A stretch of DNA of 5,776 nucleotides from Bryobacterales bacterium (GCA_003142355.1 PLMF01000364.1:10807-16582); one strand, 5' to 3'; positions 1-5,690 are shown, counted from the stretch's first letter. Numbers and translations: made by a program. Notes: a model not told the origin generated them from the sequence alone.

Positions 1-878
1 AACTGCACCGCCCCGCGCATCCCGGGCTTGACCGAGGGGATCAGGCTTCCGATCTCCAGTTTCCGCTTCACGAGCGGAACGAAGTTTCTGGCCTCATCCT
101 GGTCGCGCGGATATTGCAGGTAGTACAACGTGCCGCCGTTGGCGATGGCGCTCATCAGTGCCGCCAGTTGCAGCGGAGTCTGCGAGATCTCTTCACCGAA
201 GCTGCAGAGCATGCCAACTCCGCCATTGCGCGGCGCCGCCGAAGGAAAGGACCCCGGTTGTTCCCCCGCCACATTCAGCCCGGCCCTTTCTCCGTACCCG
301 AACAAGCGGGCGTAGTGGCTGACCTTTTCGAAACCCAGCTTGGCTCCCAGGGTGGCGAAATAATAGTTATTCGAGTGGGCTAACGCGTAGGTCAGGTCCA
401 TGCGCAGACCGCCCAGTCGAAACCGGTTGGCCGGCTGGATGGCTCTTTCGCTGAGACCGGCCAGCGCCACCGCCACCTTGATGGTGGAACACGGCTGGAA
501 ACCCGTGCCCAGCGCCACCCTCTGATTCACCATGGTGAGAATGCGCCCGGTGCCGGGATCGACTGCCACTACGGAACCGTTGTAAGGCCCCAGAGCCTCC
601 ACCGCCGCGCGCCGAATGACCAGGTCTTCACCATCCACCATGTCCCCCACCGTGGAATCGGCATAGGTTGGCTCGGTCCAGGGGCCGCCGTGGATGACGA
701 CTGGCGCGGGGGCCGCCGCGGGACGGGGCGATTGCGCCGCAACCCTGATCATGGGCGCCGCGCGGGAGGTCGCCGCGGCAGCCGTGTGGCGGCGTTTGCG
801 CGGATGCTGGACGGTGGCACCGACACCAGTGCTTGCAAGCAGGCAGAATACCAACACGACGAGCAGTGCTTTCTTCAT
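1..878 (-). CDS. Penicillin-binding protein transpeptidase, C-terminus cut by window edge
   Basis: This is a secreted serine transpeptidase that would cross-link peptidoglycan in the periplasm. I translated 292 residues from the ATG at 878 with no stop before the window edge. Residues 1-21 form a signal-peptide-like stretch (MKKALLVVLVFCLLASTGVG), followed by an Ala/Pro-rich linker to about residue 80. The active-site SxxK is S131-T-I-K134 and the SxN motif is S169-N-N171. FGEEISQTPLQLA, around residues 228-240, is the stretch seen before the last motif in class B PBPs. The third motif (KTG) should lie just beyond position 1. The region before SxxK is only about 130 residues, so the large dimerisation module of FtsI/PBP2 is missing. 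It is a short, FtsI-like transpeptidase rather than FtsI itself. No clear Shine-Dalgarno precedes the ATG. The gene is divergent from the glycosylase gene with a 97-base gap. Beta-lactamase (class D) is a less likely alternative. Confidence 0.88.
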   Translation of the reverse strand, partial: MKKALLVVLVFCLLASTGVGATVQHPRKRRHTAAAATSRAAPMIRVAAQSPRPAAAPAPVVIHGGPWTEPTYADSTVGDMVDGEDLVIRRAAVEALGPYNGSVVAVDPGTGRILTMVNQRVALGTGFQPCSTIKVAVALAGLSERAIQPANRFRLGGLRMDLTYALAHSNNYYFATLGAKLGFEKVSHYARLFGYGERAGLNVAGEQPGSFPSAAPRNGGVGMLCSFGEEISQTPLQLAALMSAIANGGTLYYLQYPRDQDEARNFVPLVKRKLEIGSLIPSVKPGMRGAVQ

Positions 879-975
879 AACGACGCGCGGTTCGCCGCAG
901 CAGTGATTTGCGCCAGAGCGGATACGAAACAGCCGGCCGGAGCAGCCGAAGATTATTCTACCATCAATTAGACCC

Positions 976-1665
976 GTGCTCGAAACTTTGCAGATCCTGC
1001 AAAACGAAGTGGCAAGCTGCCGCCGTTGTCCCCGCTTGCGGGAGCACTGCGAGCGCATCGCCGCCGTGAAGCGCCGCGCCTTTCGCGACTGCGAGTACTG
1101 GGGAAGACCCGTGCCCTCGTTCGGCGACCCGCAAGCCCGCATCCTGATTCTGGGCCTCGCGCCCGGCGCGCACGGCTCCAACCGCACGGGCCGCATGTTC
1201 ACCGGCGACCGCTCCGGCGACTGGCTCTACCGCGCCCTCTACCAGACCGGCTTCGCCTCGCAACCGGCCAGCGTCTCGCGCGACGACGGCCTGGCGCTGC
1301 GCGATGTCTATGTCACCGCCGCCGCGCGCTGCGCGCCTCCCGGCAACAAGCCAGCGCCCGAGGAGCTGCGCAATTGCCGCCCCTACCTGGAACGCGAGCT
1401 GGATCTGCTGACGAACGTGAAAGTGGTGGTGGCCCTGGGCAAGATCGCGTTCGATACCTACCTGGATGTGCTGAAAGCGCGCGGCGCAATCCGCAGCCGC
1501 GCCCCCTTCGTCTTCGGGCACGACCGCCAGTTCGCCACCGCGCCGGGGCAGCCGCTGCTGATCGCTTGCTATCACCCCAGCCAGCAGAACACCTCCACCG
1601 GCAAGCTGACGGAGAAGATGCTGCTGGCGGTGTTCCGGCGTGCGCGCAAGCTGGTGGTGGCGTAG
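976..1665 (+). CDS. Uracil-DNA glycosylase, family 5 (UDGb), iron-sulfur type
   Basis: The enzyme excises uracil, and in this family also other deaminated bases, from DNA to start base-excision repair in the cytoplasm. The protein has 229 residues, a normal length for the family. Four cysteines, C15, C18, C119 and C134 (C-x2-C, then C-x14-C), fit the [4Fe-4S] ligands of family 4/5 glycosylases. Motif I is GLAPGAHGSNRTG (60-72). It has Ala/Gly where other families carry the polar catalytic Asp or Asn, which marks family 5 rather than family 4. Motif II is HPSQQNT (200-206). The start is a GTG at 976. No in-frame ATG lies close upstream and there is no obvious Shine-Dalgarno, so the start is less certain than the gene. 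It runs convergent with the antitoxin that ends at 1759. G+C is about 73% in a 60-base sample, matching the tRNA nucleotidyltransferase gene, so it appears native. Confidence 0.93.
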   Translation: MLETLQILQNEVASCRRCPRLREHCERIAAVKRRAFRDCEYWGRPVPSFGDPQARILILGLAPGAHGSNRTGRMFTGDRSGDWLYRALYQTGFASQPASVSRDDGLALRDVYVTAAARCAPPGNKPAPEELRNCRPYLERELDLLTNVKVVVALGKIAFDTYLDVLKARGAIRSRAPFVFGHDRQFATAPGQPLLIACYHPSQQNTSTGKLTEKMLLAVFRRARKLVVA

Positions 1666-1758
1666 ACCCGCCCGAGTGCCCGAAACAAACCGCGCGGGCT
1701 CCTTCCCCCGGAAATACTGCATGTCTGCGGGCAGTGTGTGGTAGCGGGTACTGCGGCT

Positions 1759-2091
1759 TCAGGCGATTCGGCGCTTCCCGCGCCGGGGCTCAGTCGACTG
1801 GACGGCCAGGCGAAGGCCGCAAGCGTTCAAAACCGCGGCCAAGCTGTCCAGCGACGGATTACCGGACTTGGAGAGCATTCGATAGAGGCTCTCTCTGTTC
1901 AAATGGGTGCCGCGCGACAGGGATCTGATGCCGCCGCGGGCGTCGGCAACATCGCGAAGTGCCAGAAGGAACACACGTGCATCTTCGTCCTCCAGGCAAG
2001 CGTTGAGATACTGAGCCGCCTCCTCCGGATTCCTGAGAGACTCCAGAAGGCTCTCGCGATATGATTCGGTCTTAACCGTTGGTCTTGGCAT
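1759..2091 (-). CDS. HTH antitoxin of a RelE/HigB-type addiction module
   Basis: This is the antidote partner (TIGR02684-like, HigA-type) of the toxin encoded immediately upstream. It should bind and neutralise the toxin and repress the shared promoter. The protein has 110 residues. The N-terminal half contains EEAAQYLNACLEDED (23-37) and FLLALRDVADARGG (41-54), both typical of this antidote family. A helix-turn-helix follows at about 53-92, including LNRESLYRMLSKSGNPS (64-80), and the end is basic (RRGKRR). I chose the ATG at 2091, although the frame is open to 2328, because translation from here matches family length and a strong GGAGGGAG (2106-2099) precedes it at ribosome spacing. The first 20 bases overlap the toxin 3' end in another frame, so translation is probably coupled. 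Family and partner are clear; the repressor role is inferred from relatives. Confidence 0.92.
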   Translation of the reverse strand: MPRPTVKTESYRESLLESLRNPEEAAQYLNACLEDEDARVFLLALRDVADARGGIRSLSRGTHLNRESLYRMLSKSGNPSLDSLAAVLNACGLRLAVQSTEPRRGKRRIA

Positions 2092-2404
2092 CCAAATACT
2101 CCCTCCACTGTCTCTGGGCGGCAACAATGTCCCTGGCCTGCGACTTCTTGCTTCCGCCGCAAAGCAGAACCACCAACAACGAGCCTTCCCGTCCGTAGTA
2201 GACCCGGTACCCAGGGCCGAAATCGATTCGTAGTTCCTCGACCCCGCCACCGACGGACTTGCAGTCTCCGAAGTTGCCCAATCGGATCCGATTGAGACGG
2301 GAGCGCACGACGCCAACCGCCCTGGCATCTCTCAACGAGGCTAGCCACTCCGAAAACGGTATCGAACAGCCCTTGCGAAAAAGCAGGATTTCAACGAGGG
2401 CCAC
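2072..2404 (-). CDS. RelE/ParE-superfamily addiction-module toxin (HigB-like)
   Basis: This belongs to the 'addiction module killer protein' type (TIGR02683-like), a small RelE-fold toxin whose relatives are ribosome-dependent mRNA endonucleases. The protein has 110 residues. Diagnostic blocks are RLGNFGDCKSVGGGV (41-55), ELRIDFGPGYRVYY (57-70) and LLCGGSKKSQARDI (80-93), the last two being the most conserved parts of the family. FSEWLASLRD (17-26) is the usual N-terminal helix. The start is a GTG at 2404. It is the first usable start after an in-frame TAG at 2426-2428, so the N-terminus is well constrained. No Shine-Dalgarno lies at a usable distance. A promoter directly upstream places the predicted transcript start on the GTG itself. 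The toxin precedes the antitoxin, as in higBA and unlike relBE. All family motifs are intact, so it is probably functional. Confidence 0.93.
   Translation of the reverse strand: MALVEILLFRKGCSIPFSEWLASLRDARAVGVVRSRLNRIRLGNFGDCKSVGGGVEELRIDFGPGYRVYYGREGSLLVVLLCGGSKKSQARDIVAAQRQWREYLDAKTNG
2099..2106 (-). promoter_or_regulatory. Strong Shine-Dalgarno of the HTH antitoxin
   Basis: The minus strand reads GGAGGGAG within the toxin coding sequence. The AGGGAG part sits 7 bases before the antitoxin ATG at 2091. It fixes that start and lets the antitoxin be translated efficiently from the toxin mRNA, whereas the toxin has no such site. Confidence 0.75.
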
Positions 2405-2410
2405 CCCCTG

Positions 2411-2439
2411 ACAGTAGCCTATAAGCTACCGAATGTCAA
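2411..2439 (-). promoter_or_regulatory. Promoter of the toxin-antitoxin operon
   Basis: The minus strand shows a perfect -35 TTGACA (2439-2434), a 17-base spacer, and a -10 TACTGT (2416-2411, 4 of 6 consensus bases). Counting 7 bases from the end of the -10 gives a start at 2404, the G of the toxin GTG codon. The predicted mRNA is therefore leaderless. The promoter is inferred from consensus only. Confidence 0.6.
2414..2429. promoter_or_regulatory. Inverted repeat, likely antitoxin operator
   Basis: The plus strand reads GTAGC-CTATAA-GCTAC, two perfect 5-base arms around an AT-rich centre. It covers half of the -10 and most of the spacer of the toxin-antitoxin promoter, so a dimeric HTH protein bound here would block RNA polymerase. 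Binding by the adjacent antitoxin is inferred from how HigA-type repressors act. Confidence 0.5.
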
Positions 2440-2543
2440 CCCCCGTTCAACACCAAGCTGCCATGGTCTGCGCCGGCGTCACGTGGCCGTACCACGCCCA
2501 TCCCACGCTTTTGACCGAAGGAGTCCGAACGGGTTGGCACAGG

Positions 2544-2566
2544 GGACCGTAGGCGACTACGCGTCC
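2544..2566. terminator. Stable hairpin just after the membrane-protein gene
   Basis: The plus strand reads GGACCGTAG, loop GCGA, then CTACG-c-GTCC. This is a 9-base-pair stem with one bulged C (2562) and a 4-base loop. It begins 13 bases past the TAG (2582-2580) of the minus-strand membrane-protein gene. No T-run follows on either strand, so it is not a classical intrinsic terminator. It could stabilise an mRNA 3' end or isolate that gene from the toxin operon downstream. On the plus strand the loop is of the GNRA type. Confidence 0.35.
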
Positions 2567-2579
2567 GTTTGGAACGTAG

Positions 2580-3215
2580 CTAAACCGAATCAAAGCGGCT
2601 CGGGAAGCGTACCTCAATGCGTGTTCTAGAAGTGCGGGCGTTCCGAAGTACAGTGAACGAGTAGACAATCCGGCCAGTGATATCCGAGACCTCGATTACC
2701 GCCCTTGCCGTCAAGGATATCCGATCGTGCAGGAGCCTCAACCACTCGCTCTCATCCATTTGCTGCGTTGGAAATATCCGAACGAGACCGCGAGCTTCTT
2801 CGTTCTTACGCAGAAACAACGATGTCAGGGTCGTCAGTTCGCCGCGCGCATCAAACTCTGTCTCAGAGGCGAACTCATTCGGTTGATTTGGTGGGTCAGC
2901 CCATTGGAAAATAGAACCCCCTGTGAGTTTGGCACGGCTCACCCGGATCGGGGATTCACCTACGTTTTTGATATAGACCGAGAGTTCATCTCGCCGTGGA
3001 TGGGTAAAGTCAATGTTGGCATCTATGTCCGGCAAGAAGCCAGCGCGCATTGAAGCTTCGCCCGCTTCGAGTATTCTCTGCGTTAGAGAAACATAGCGCA
3101 CGGTAACGAGAACAAGGATGGCGGTCACCGCCACGGCGGCTACCGCAGCGAGCGCCTGGACTGCCGCGGAATTCTGGCCAACCCACCAAATGAACCGCGC
3201 CCATTGATATCCCAT
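2580..3215 (-). CDS. Unrecognised single-pass membrane protein
   Basis: I do not recognise this 211-residue protein as a named family. After a Trp-rich start (WARFIWWVGQN) there is one hydrophobic helix at about 18-42, with an Ala/Val-rich core and few charges. A short amphipathic linker (about 43-60) leads to a soluble domain. LSVYIKNVGESPIRV (78-92) and later alternating hydrophobic strands suggest a beta-sandwich. This layout, one membrane helix then FxPxI...NxGxxPI, recalls many uncharacterised bacterial proteins. There are no visible catalytic motifs and no cysteines, so a structural or sensing role is as likely as an enzyme. The start is the ATG at 3215 with a weak AAGAAGG about 9 bases upstream. 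A candidate promoter lies at 3230-3258. Sampled G+C is about 50%, far below the flanking core genes, which hints at acquisition. It sits between two toxin-antitoxin modules on the same strand. Coding status is well supported by length, sensible domain layout and composition. Confidence 0.75.
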   Translation of the reverse strand: MGYQWARFIWWVGQNSAAVQALAAVAAVAVTAILVLVTVRYVSLTQRILEAGEASMRAGFLPDIDANIDFTHPRRDELSVYIKNVGESPIRVSRAKLTGGSIFQWADPPNQPNEFASETEFDARGELTTLTSLFLRKNEEARGLVRIFPTQQMDESEWLRLLHDRISLTARAVIEVSDITGRIVYSFTVLRNARTSRTRIEVRFPSRFDSV

Positions 3216-3545
3216 GTTGGAGAACCTTCTTTGTACCGTGTCCCTTCGACGTTTGCAATCCTGTTTCCGCCTTCCGCAACGCGTTCCACGCTGTCACAAG
3301 CCCTGGATCTGCTCAGGCCGCGCGGACCAGTACTCCGCTCGAATTTGCGCCGCCCCCCAGGCACCGGCAAAGACCTGCGGTACTCGGCATCGCGCAACGG
3401 TGACGCACTCCGGCGCCCGCTTTCGCTGATCGTCTGACCGCCTGGCCGAGAAACGCCCATTGCTGACACGTGGCAGGCCAACCGATAAATCTTCCCTGAT
3501 GCCGCAGCCTTTGTTTGGCCATGTTGCAAGTCGGCAGCGCCAGCG
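3216..3545. other. 330-base stretch with no convincing gene
   Basis: This gap separates the PIN-like toxin gene from the membrane-protein gene. Several frames are open but none has family-like sequence, good start context and a sensible protein together. The best minus-strand frame runs uninterrupted from the toxin end down to a TGA at 3294-3296 but has no start codon that I would accept. Its product is rich in Arg, Gly and Cys without motifs. It may be decayed coding DNA or simple spacer. I see no tRNA-like fold, array or strong terminator. The 3' part contains the candidate promoter at 3230-3258. Confidence 0.55.
3230..3258 (-). promoter_or_regulatory. Candidate promoter of the membrane-protein gene
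   Basis: The minus strand has TTGCAA (3258-3253), a 17-base spacer and TACAAA (3235-3230), each matching 4 of 6 consensus bases. The predicted start near 3223 would leave a leader of only about 8 bases before the ATG at 3215. Matches of this quality occur by chance, so this is tentative. Confidence 0.3.
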
Positions 3546-3941
3546 CTACCTGGACCGGCTCCAAACCGTGTGAATCTCCGTCTGCGACCGCAACCGCCAT
3601 ACCGCCAGGCCGGCATGCGAGACGCGTACCACTCTGCCCATCCGCTTCACCTGAGTGTCGAAGTCGGGGTGGTGAAGAAAGCGGCGAACGAACGTAGCGG
3701 TCTCATTCTGCCGGACGTCCAGAACAACTAGGCAATATCTGCCATGGCGGAGTTCCGGCACGTAGAAATCCGCATCGCGGGTGAAGAATGTGACATGCCG
3801 TTGCTGGCGCAAGAAAACGGCGACCTCGTCGTCCTTCATTCCCTTGCGGCCGACATCGACTCCGATTTGCCTCGCGGCTACCCGAGAAGCTTCCAGCAAG
3901 AGTCGCTGGCCCTCGAGAATGTTCTCGTCCAGAATGATCAA
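3546..3941 (-). CDS. DUF5615 PIN-like toxin of a DUF433/DUF5615 pair
   Basis: This is a 131-residue PIN-like protein, probably the nuclease half of a VapBC-like addiction module. The PIN-like acidic residues are visible: D5-E6 in the opening strand (IILDEN), D37-D38-E39 in GMKDDEV, and D56 and D58 in TRDADF (54-59), which would coordinate metal. VVLDVRQNE (72-80) is the usual later strand and loop. The start is a TTG at 3941. Translation from it gives the expected opening strand at once, and the TTG overlaps the TGA of the DUF433 gene in a 4-base TTGA junction, so expression is probably coupled. The last 20 or so residues (from about 112) are less family-like. Endonuclease activity has been proposed for this family but is inferred here. 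Sampled G+C is about 57%, below the core genes. Confidence 0.87.
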   Translation of the reverse strand: MIILDENILEGQRLLLEASRVAARQIGVDVGRKGMKDDEVAVFLRQQRHVTFFTRDADFYVPELRHGRYCLVVLDVRQNETATFVRRFLHHPDFDTQVKRMGRVVRVSHAGLAVWRLRSQTEIHTVWSRSR

Positions 3942-4231
3942 GCCTGGGTCCGCTGAAGCACGTATTCAGGTGCCGTGTATTGGGCGGAATGATCGCGGAA
4001 CGCCTGGCTCGCCAGACGTACTGCTTCCGCAATGGCATCCGACGAAACGCTGCCGCGCCATTCTTCCACGATCGTTTCCCAGGCAATACCCCCAGCCACC
4101 TGTTCCATAACGTCAGCCACCAGGATTCGGGTTCCTCGGAACGTCGGCTGGCCATGGCAGATCGCGGGATCGGCGATCACGTACCGTCCGATCATGCGCT
4201 TAGCCGTCTGGTGCTGCTTGCGTTTCGCCAC
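3938..4231 (-). CDS. DUF433 antitoxin partner of the PIN-like toxin
   Basis: This is a 97-residue DUF433 protein, the usual partner of DUF5615 proteins and presumed antitoxin and DNA-binding component. The family signature is clear: MIGRYVIADPAICHGQPTFR (13-32), then GTRILVADVMEQVAGG (33-48), and AIAEAVRLASQAF (66-78). Three starts are possible: GTG 4249, GTG 4231 and ATG 4195. I prefer GTG 4231 because GAGGGA (4243-4238) precedes it by 6 bases. A perfect TATAAT at 4256-4251 would begin transcription near 4244, after the 4249 codon. The ATG at 4195 gives the canonical family N-terminus and remains an alternative. The stop overlaps the toxin start by 4 bases. The gene lies about 50 bases after the tRNA nucleotidyltransferase stop, on the same strand, so readthrough could also feed it. 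Confidence 0.87.
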   Translation of the reverse strand: MAKRKQHQTAKRMIGRYVIADPAICHGQPTFRGTRILVADVMEQVAGGIAWETIVEEWRGSVSSDAIAEAVRLASQAFRDHSAQYTAPEYVLQRTQA

Positions 4232-4237
4232 GGTGAA

Positions 4238-4256
4238 TCCCTCAAGCACAATTATA
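4238..4256 (-). promoter_or_regulatory. Perfect -10 box and ribosome site of the DUF433 gene
   Basis: The minus strand has consensus TATAAT (4256-4251) followed by GAGGGA (4243-4238), with the GTG start at 4231. No good -35 lies 16-18 bases upstream. The predicted start near 4244 leaves a leader of about 13 bases that just includes the ribosome site. Confidence 0.45.
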
Positions 4257-4282
4257 GCCAGGTCAAGCCCGATAGGTCCCCG

Positions 4283-5596
4283 TCATCGCGGAAACATCTC
4301 CCTCACCATCTTCAACGCTTCTTCACGGCTGCGGACGCGCCCTTCCAACTGGGCATCCTCGACCGCCGCCAGCATCTCGGCGAAGCGCGGCCCCGGCACG
4401 TATCCCTCGGCGATCAGGTCCGCGCCGGTGATGAGCGGCGCCGGTTTCAACTGCTCTTCCGGCAGCTCTTCCAGCTTGCGCTTCACCAGCTCGTAGTTCT
4501 CCAGGTTCCGGTTGCTGGCCAGGCAATCCAGGCGGTGCAGCTCCAGGTGCTCGCCGAAATCCGGCATGCGCAGAAAACGCTTGAGCGTGCTTTCCTTCAT
4601 GCGGGGTGCGTCTTTGAAACGCATGTGATTGGCAATGAGCGCCTCCACCTGCGCCATGTCGTCGCGCGAGAAGCGCAGCCGGGTCAGGATGCCGTGCGCC
4701 AGCTTTATGCCTGCCTCCACGTGGCCGTCGAAGCGGATGCGCTCCGCCACGCGGAAGGTGGGCGGCTTGCCAACGTCGTGCAGCAGCGCGCCCCAAGCCA
4801 GCGTGGGGGTGGGGTGGTCGAGCTTCTCGAGCAGCAGCAGCGTGTGCCGCCAGACGTCGCCTTCGGGATGGAATTCCGGCGGCTGCGCGACGCCCTTCAT
4901 GGCCGCCACCTCGGGCAGGAGATCGGCCAACATGCCGCTCGCATCCAGCAGTTCGAAGCCGCGGCGCGCGCCGCCTTCGGTCAGGATGCGATCGAGCTCG
5001 CTGTGAACCCTCTCGGCCGATACTCTGAGGATCAGCGCGTGGTGGCGCCGGATGGCTTGGAACGTGGCGGATTCGATCTCGAACCCCAGGCGCGCGGCGA
5101 AACGGACGGCGCGCACGAGGCGCAGATGATCTTCGCCGAAACGGGCATCGGGGTCGCCGATGGCGCGGACCACGCGCCGCTCCAGATCGGCGCGCCCGCC
5201 CACGTAGTCGAGCACTTTCCCCGTCGCCGCCTCCATCATGAGCCCGTTGATGGTGAAATCGCGGCGCAGCACGTCCTGGCGCGGGTCGCTCTCGAAATGC
5301 ACGCTGGCGGGACGCCGGCCATCGTTGTAATCGTTGTCGCTGCGGAAGGTGGCCACCTCCACCTGCGCGCCCGCATCGCGCACCAGCACCACGCCGAAGT
5401 GCGCGCCCACTTGTCCCGACTTGGGGAACAGATCCATGATGCGGTCGGGGCGCGCGTCGGTCGAAACGTCGAAGTCCTTGGGTTTCGTCCCCAGAAGCAG
5501 GTCGCGCACACACCCGCCCACCAGGTAGGCCTGGTGGCCCGCCCCGCGAAGCTTCGCAATCACTGCGCGCGCCAGCGCCTCGGACTCCATGGGCAC
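4283..5596 (-). CDS. cca: tRNA nucleotidyltransferase (CCA-adding type) with HD domain
   Basis: This enzyme builds or repairs the 3'-CCA end of tRNAs from CTP and ATP. It has 437 residues and is complete. The class II nucleotidyltransferase head shows LVGGCVRDLLLG (25-36), the metal-binding D41-F-D43, RRDFTINGLM (111-120), and the nucleotide-template region EDHLRLVRAVRFAARLGF (155-172) including the EDxxR motif. An HD domain follows with WRH (249-251), LLHDVGKP (271-278) and ANH (322-324), consistent with a metal-dependent phosphohydrolase fold. The start is the GTG at 5596, favoured over the ATG at 5590 because AGGAGGA (5610-5604) lies exactly 7 bases before it. Some bacteria split the job between CC-adding and A-adding enzymes of this same family, and I cannot tell which type this is. 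It is divergent from the permease gene (94-base gap). Confidence 0.93.
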   Translation of the reverse strand: MPMESEALARAVIAKLRGAGHQAYLVGGCVRDLLLGTKPKDFDVSTDARPDRIMDLFPKSGQVGAHFGVVLVRDAGAQVEVATFRSDNDYNDGRRPASVHFESDPRQDVLRRDFTINGLMMEAATGKVLDYVGGRADLERRVVRAIGDPDARFGEDHLRLVRAVRFAARLGFEIESATFQAIRRHHALILRVSAERVHSELDRILTEGGARRGFELLDASGMLADLLPEVAAMKGVAQPPEFHPEGDVWRHTLLLLEKLDHPTPTLAWGALLHDVGKPPTFRVAERIRFDGHVEAGIKLAHGILTRLRFSRDDMAQVEALIANHMRFKDAPRMKESTLKRFLRMPDFGEHLELHRLDCLASNRNLENYELVKRKLEELPEEQLKPAPLITGADLIAEGYVPGPRFAEMLAAVEDAQLEGRVRSREEALKMVREMFPR

Positions 5597-5603
5597 GGCT
5601 CCG

Positions 5604-5610
5604 TCCTCCT
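5604..5610 (-). promoter_or_regulatory. Shine-Dalgarno deciding the cca start
   Basis: AGGAGGA on the minus strand lies 7 bases before the GTG at 5596 and 13 before the ATG at 5590. It selects the GTG. Confidence 0.75.
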
Positions 5611-5676
5611 ACCCTATGCTAATATGAGCGTGAATAATTGCACCTGTCTGTCCCCCGTCTGGCCCGCATGGTGATC

Positions 5677-5683
5677 GAGGAGA
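5677..5683 (+). promoter_or_regulatory. Shine-Dalgarno of the right-edge permease
   Basis: GAGGAGA lies 7 bases before the GTG at 5691 and 13 before the in-frame ATG at 5697. It marks a real gene start even though only 86 bases of the gene are in the window. Confidence 0.75.
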
Positions 5684-5690
5684 TCTTTAC

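Noticed and set aside
879..975. Divergent promoters between the transpeptidase and glycosylase genes
   Set aside because: -10-like boxes are present (TAGAAT on minus at 960-955, TATTCT on plus at 954-959) but neither has a -35 at a suitable distance.
1674..1701. Possible bidirectional terminator between the glycosylase and antitoxin genes
   Set aside because: A GA/GCCCG...CGGGC/TC stem exists but has a 2-base bulge, a 12-base loop and no T-run. This is too weak to call.
1716..1735. ACTGC...GCAGT inverted repeat in the same gap
   Set aside because: A 5-base stem with a 10-base loop and no T-run is expected by chance in G+C-rich DNA.
1026..1928. A 300-codon plus-strand frame overlapping the glycosylase gene
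   Set aside because: It is an Arg/Pro/Ala-rich shadow of the glycosylase gene in another frame that runs on into the antisense of the antitoxin.
2092..2328. N-terminal extension of the antitoxin to position 2328
   Set aside because: The added residues lie opposite no domain, are encoded inside the toxin gene in another frame, and bypass the strong ribosome site at 2099-2106.
2447..2668. A 73-codon minus-strand frame between the membrane gene and the toxin
   Set aside because: It overlaps the membrane-protein 3' end by about 90 bases, spans the hairpin, has no recognisable motif and would run up to the toxin promoter.
3204..3437. A 77-codon plus-strand frame in the gap region
   Set aside because: It has an Arg/Pro/Ser-rich product without motifs, begins inside the antisense of the membrane gene, and has no ribosome site.
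3980..5674. A 564-codon open frame on the plus strand opposite cca
   Set aside because: It is antisense to a clearly recognised tRNA nucleotidyltransferase. Its His/Arg/Ala-rich composition is what high third-position G+C produces on the opposite strand.
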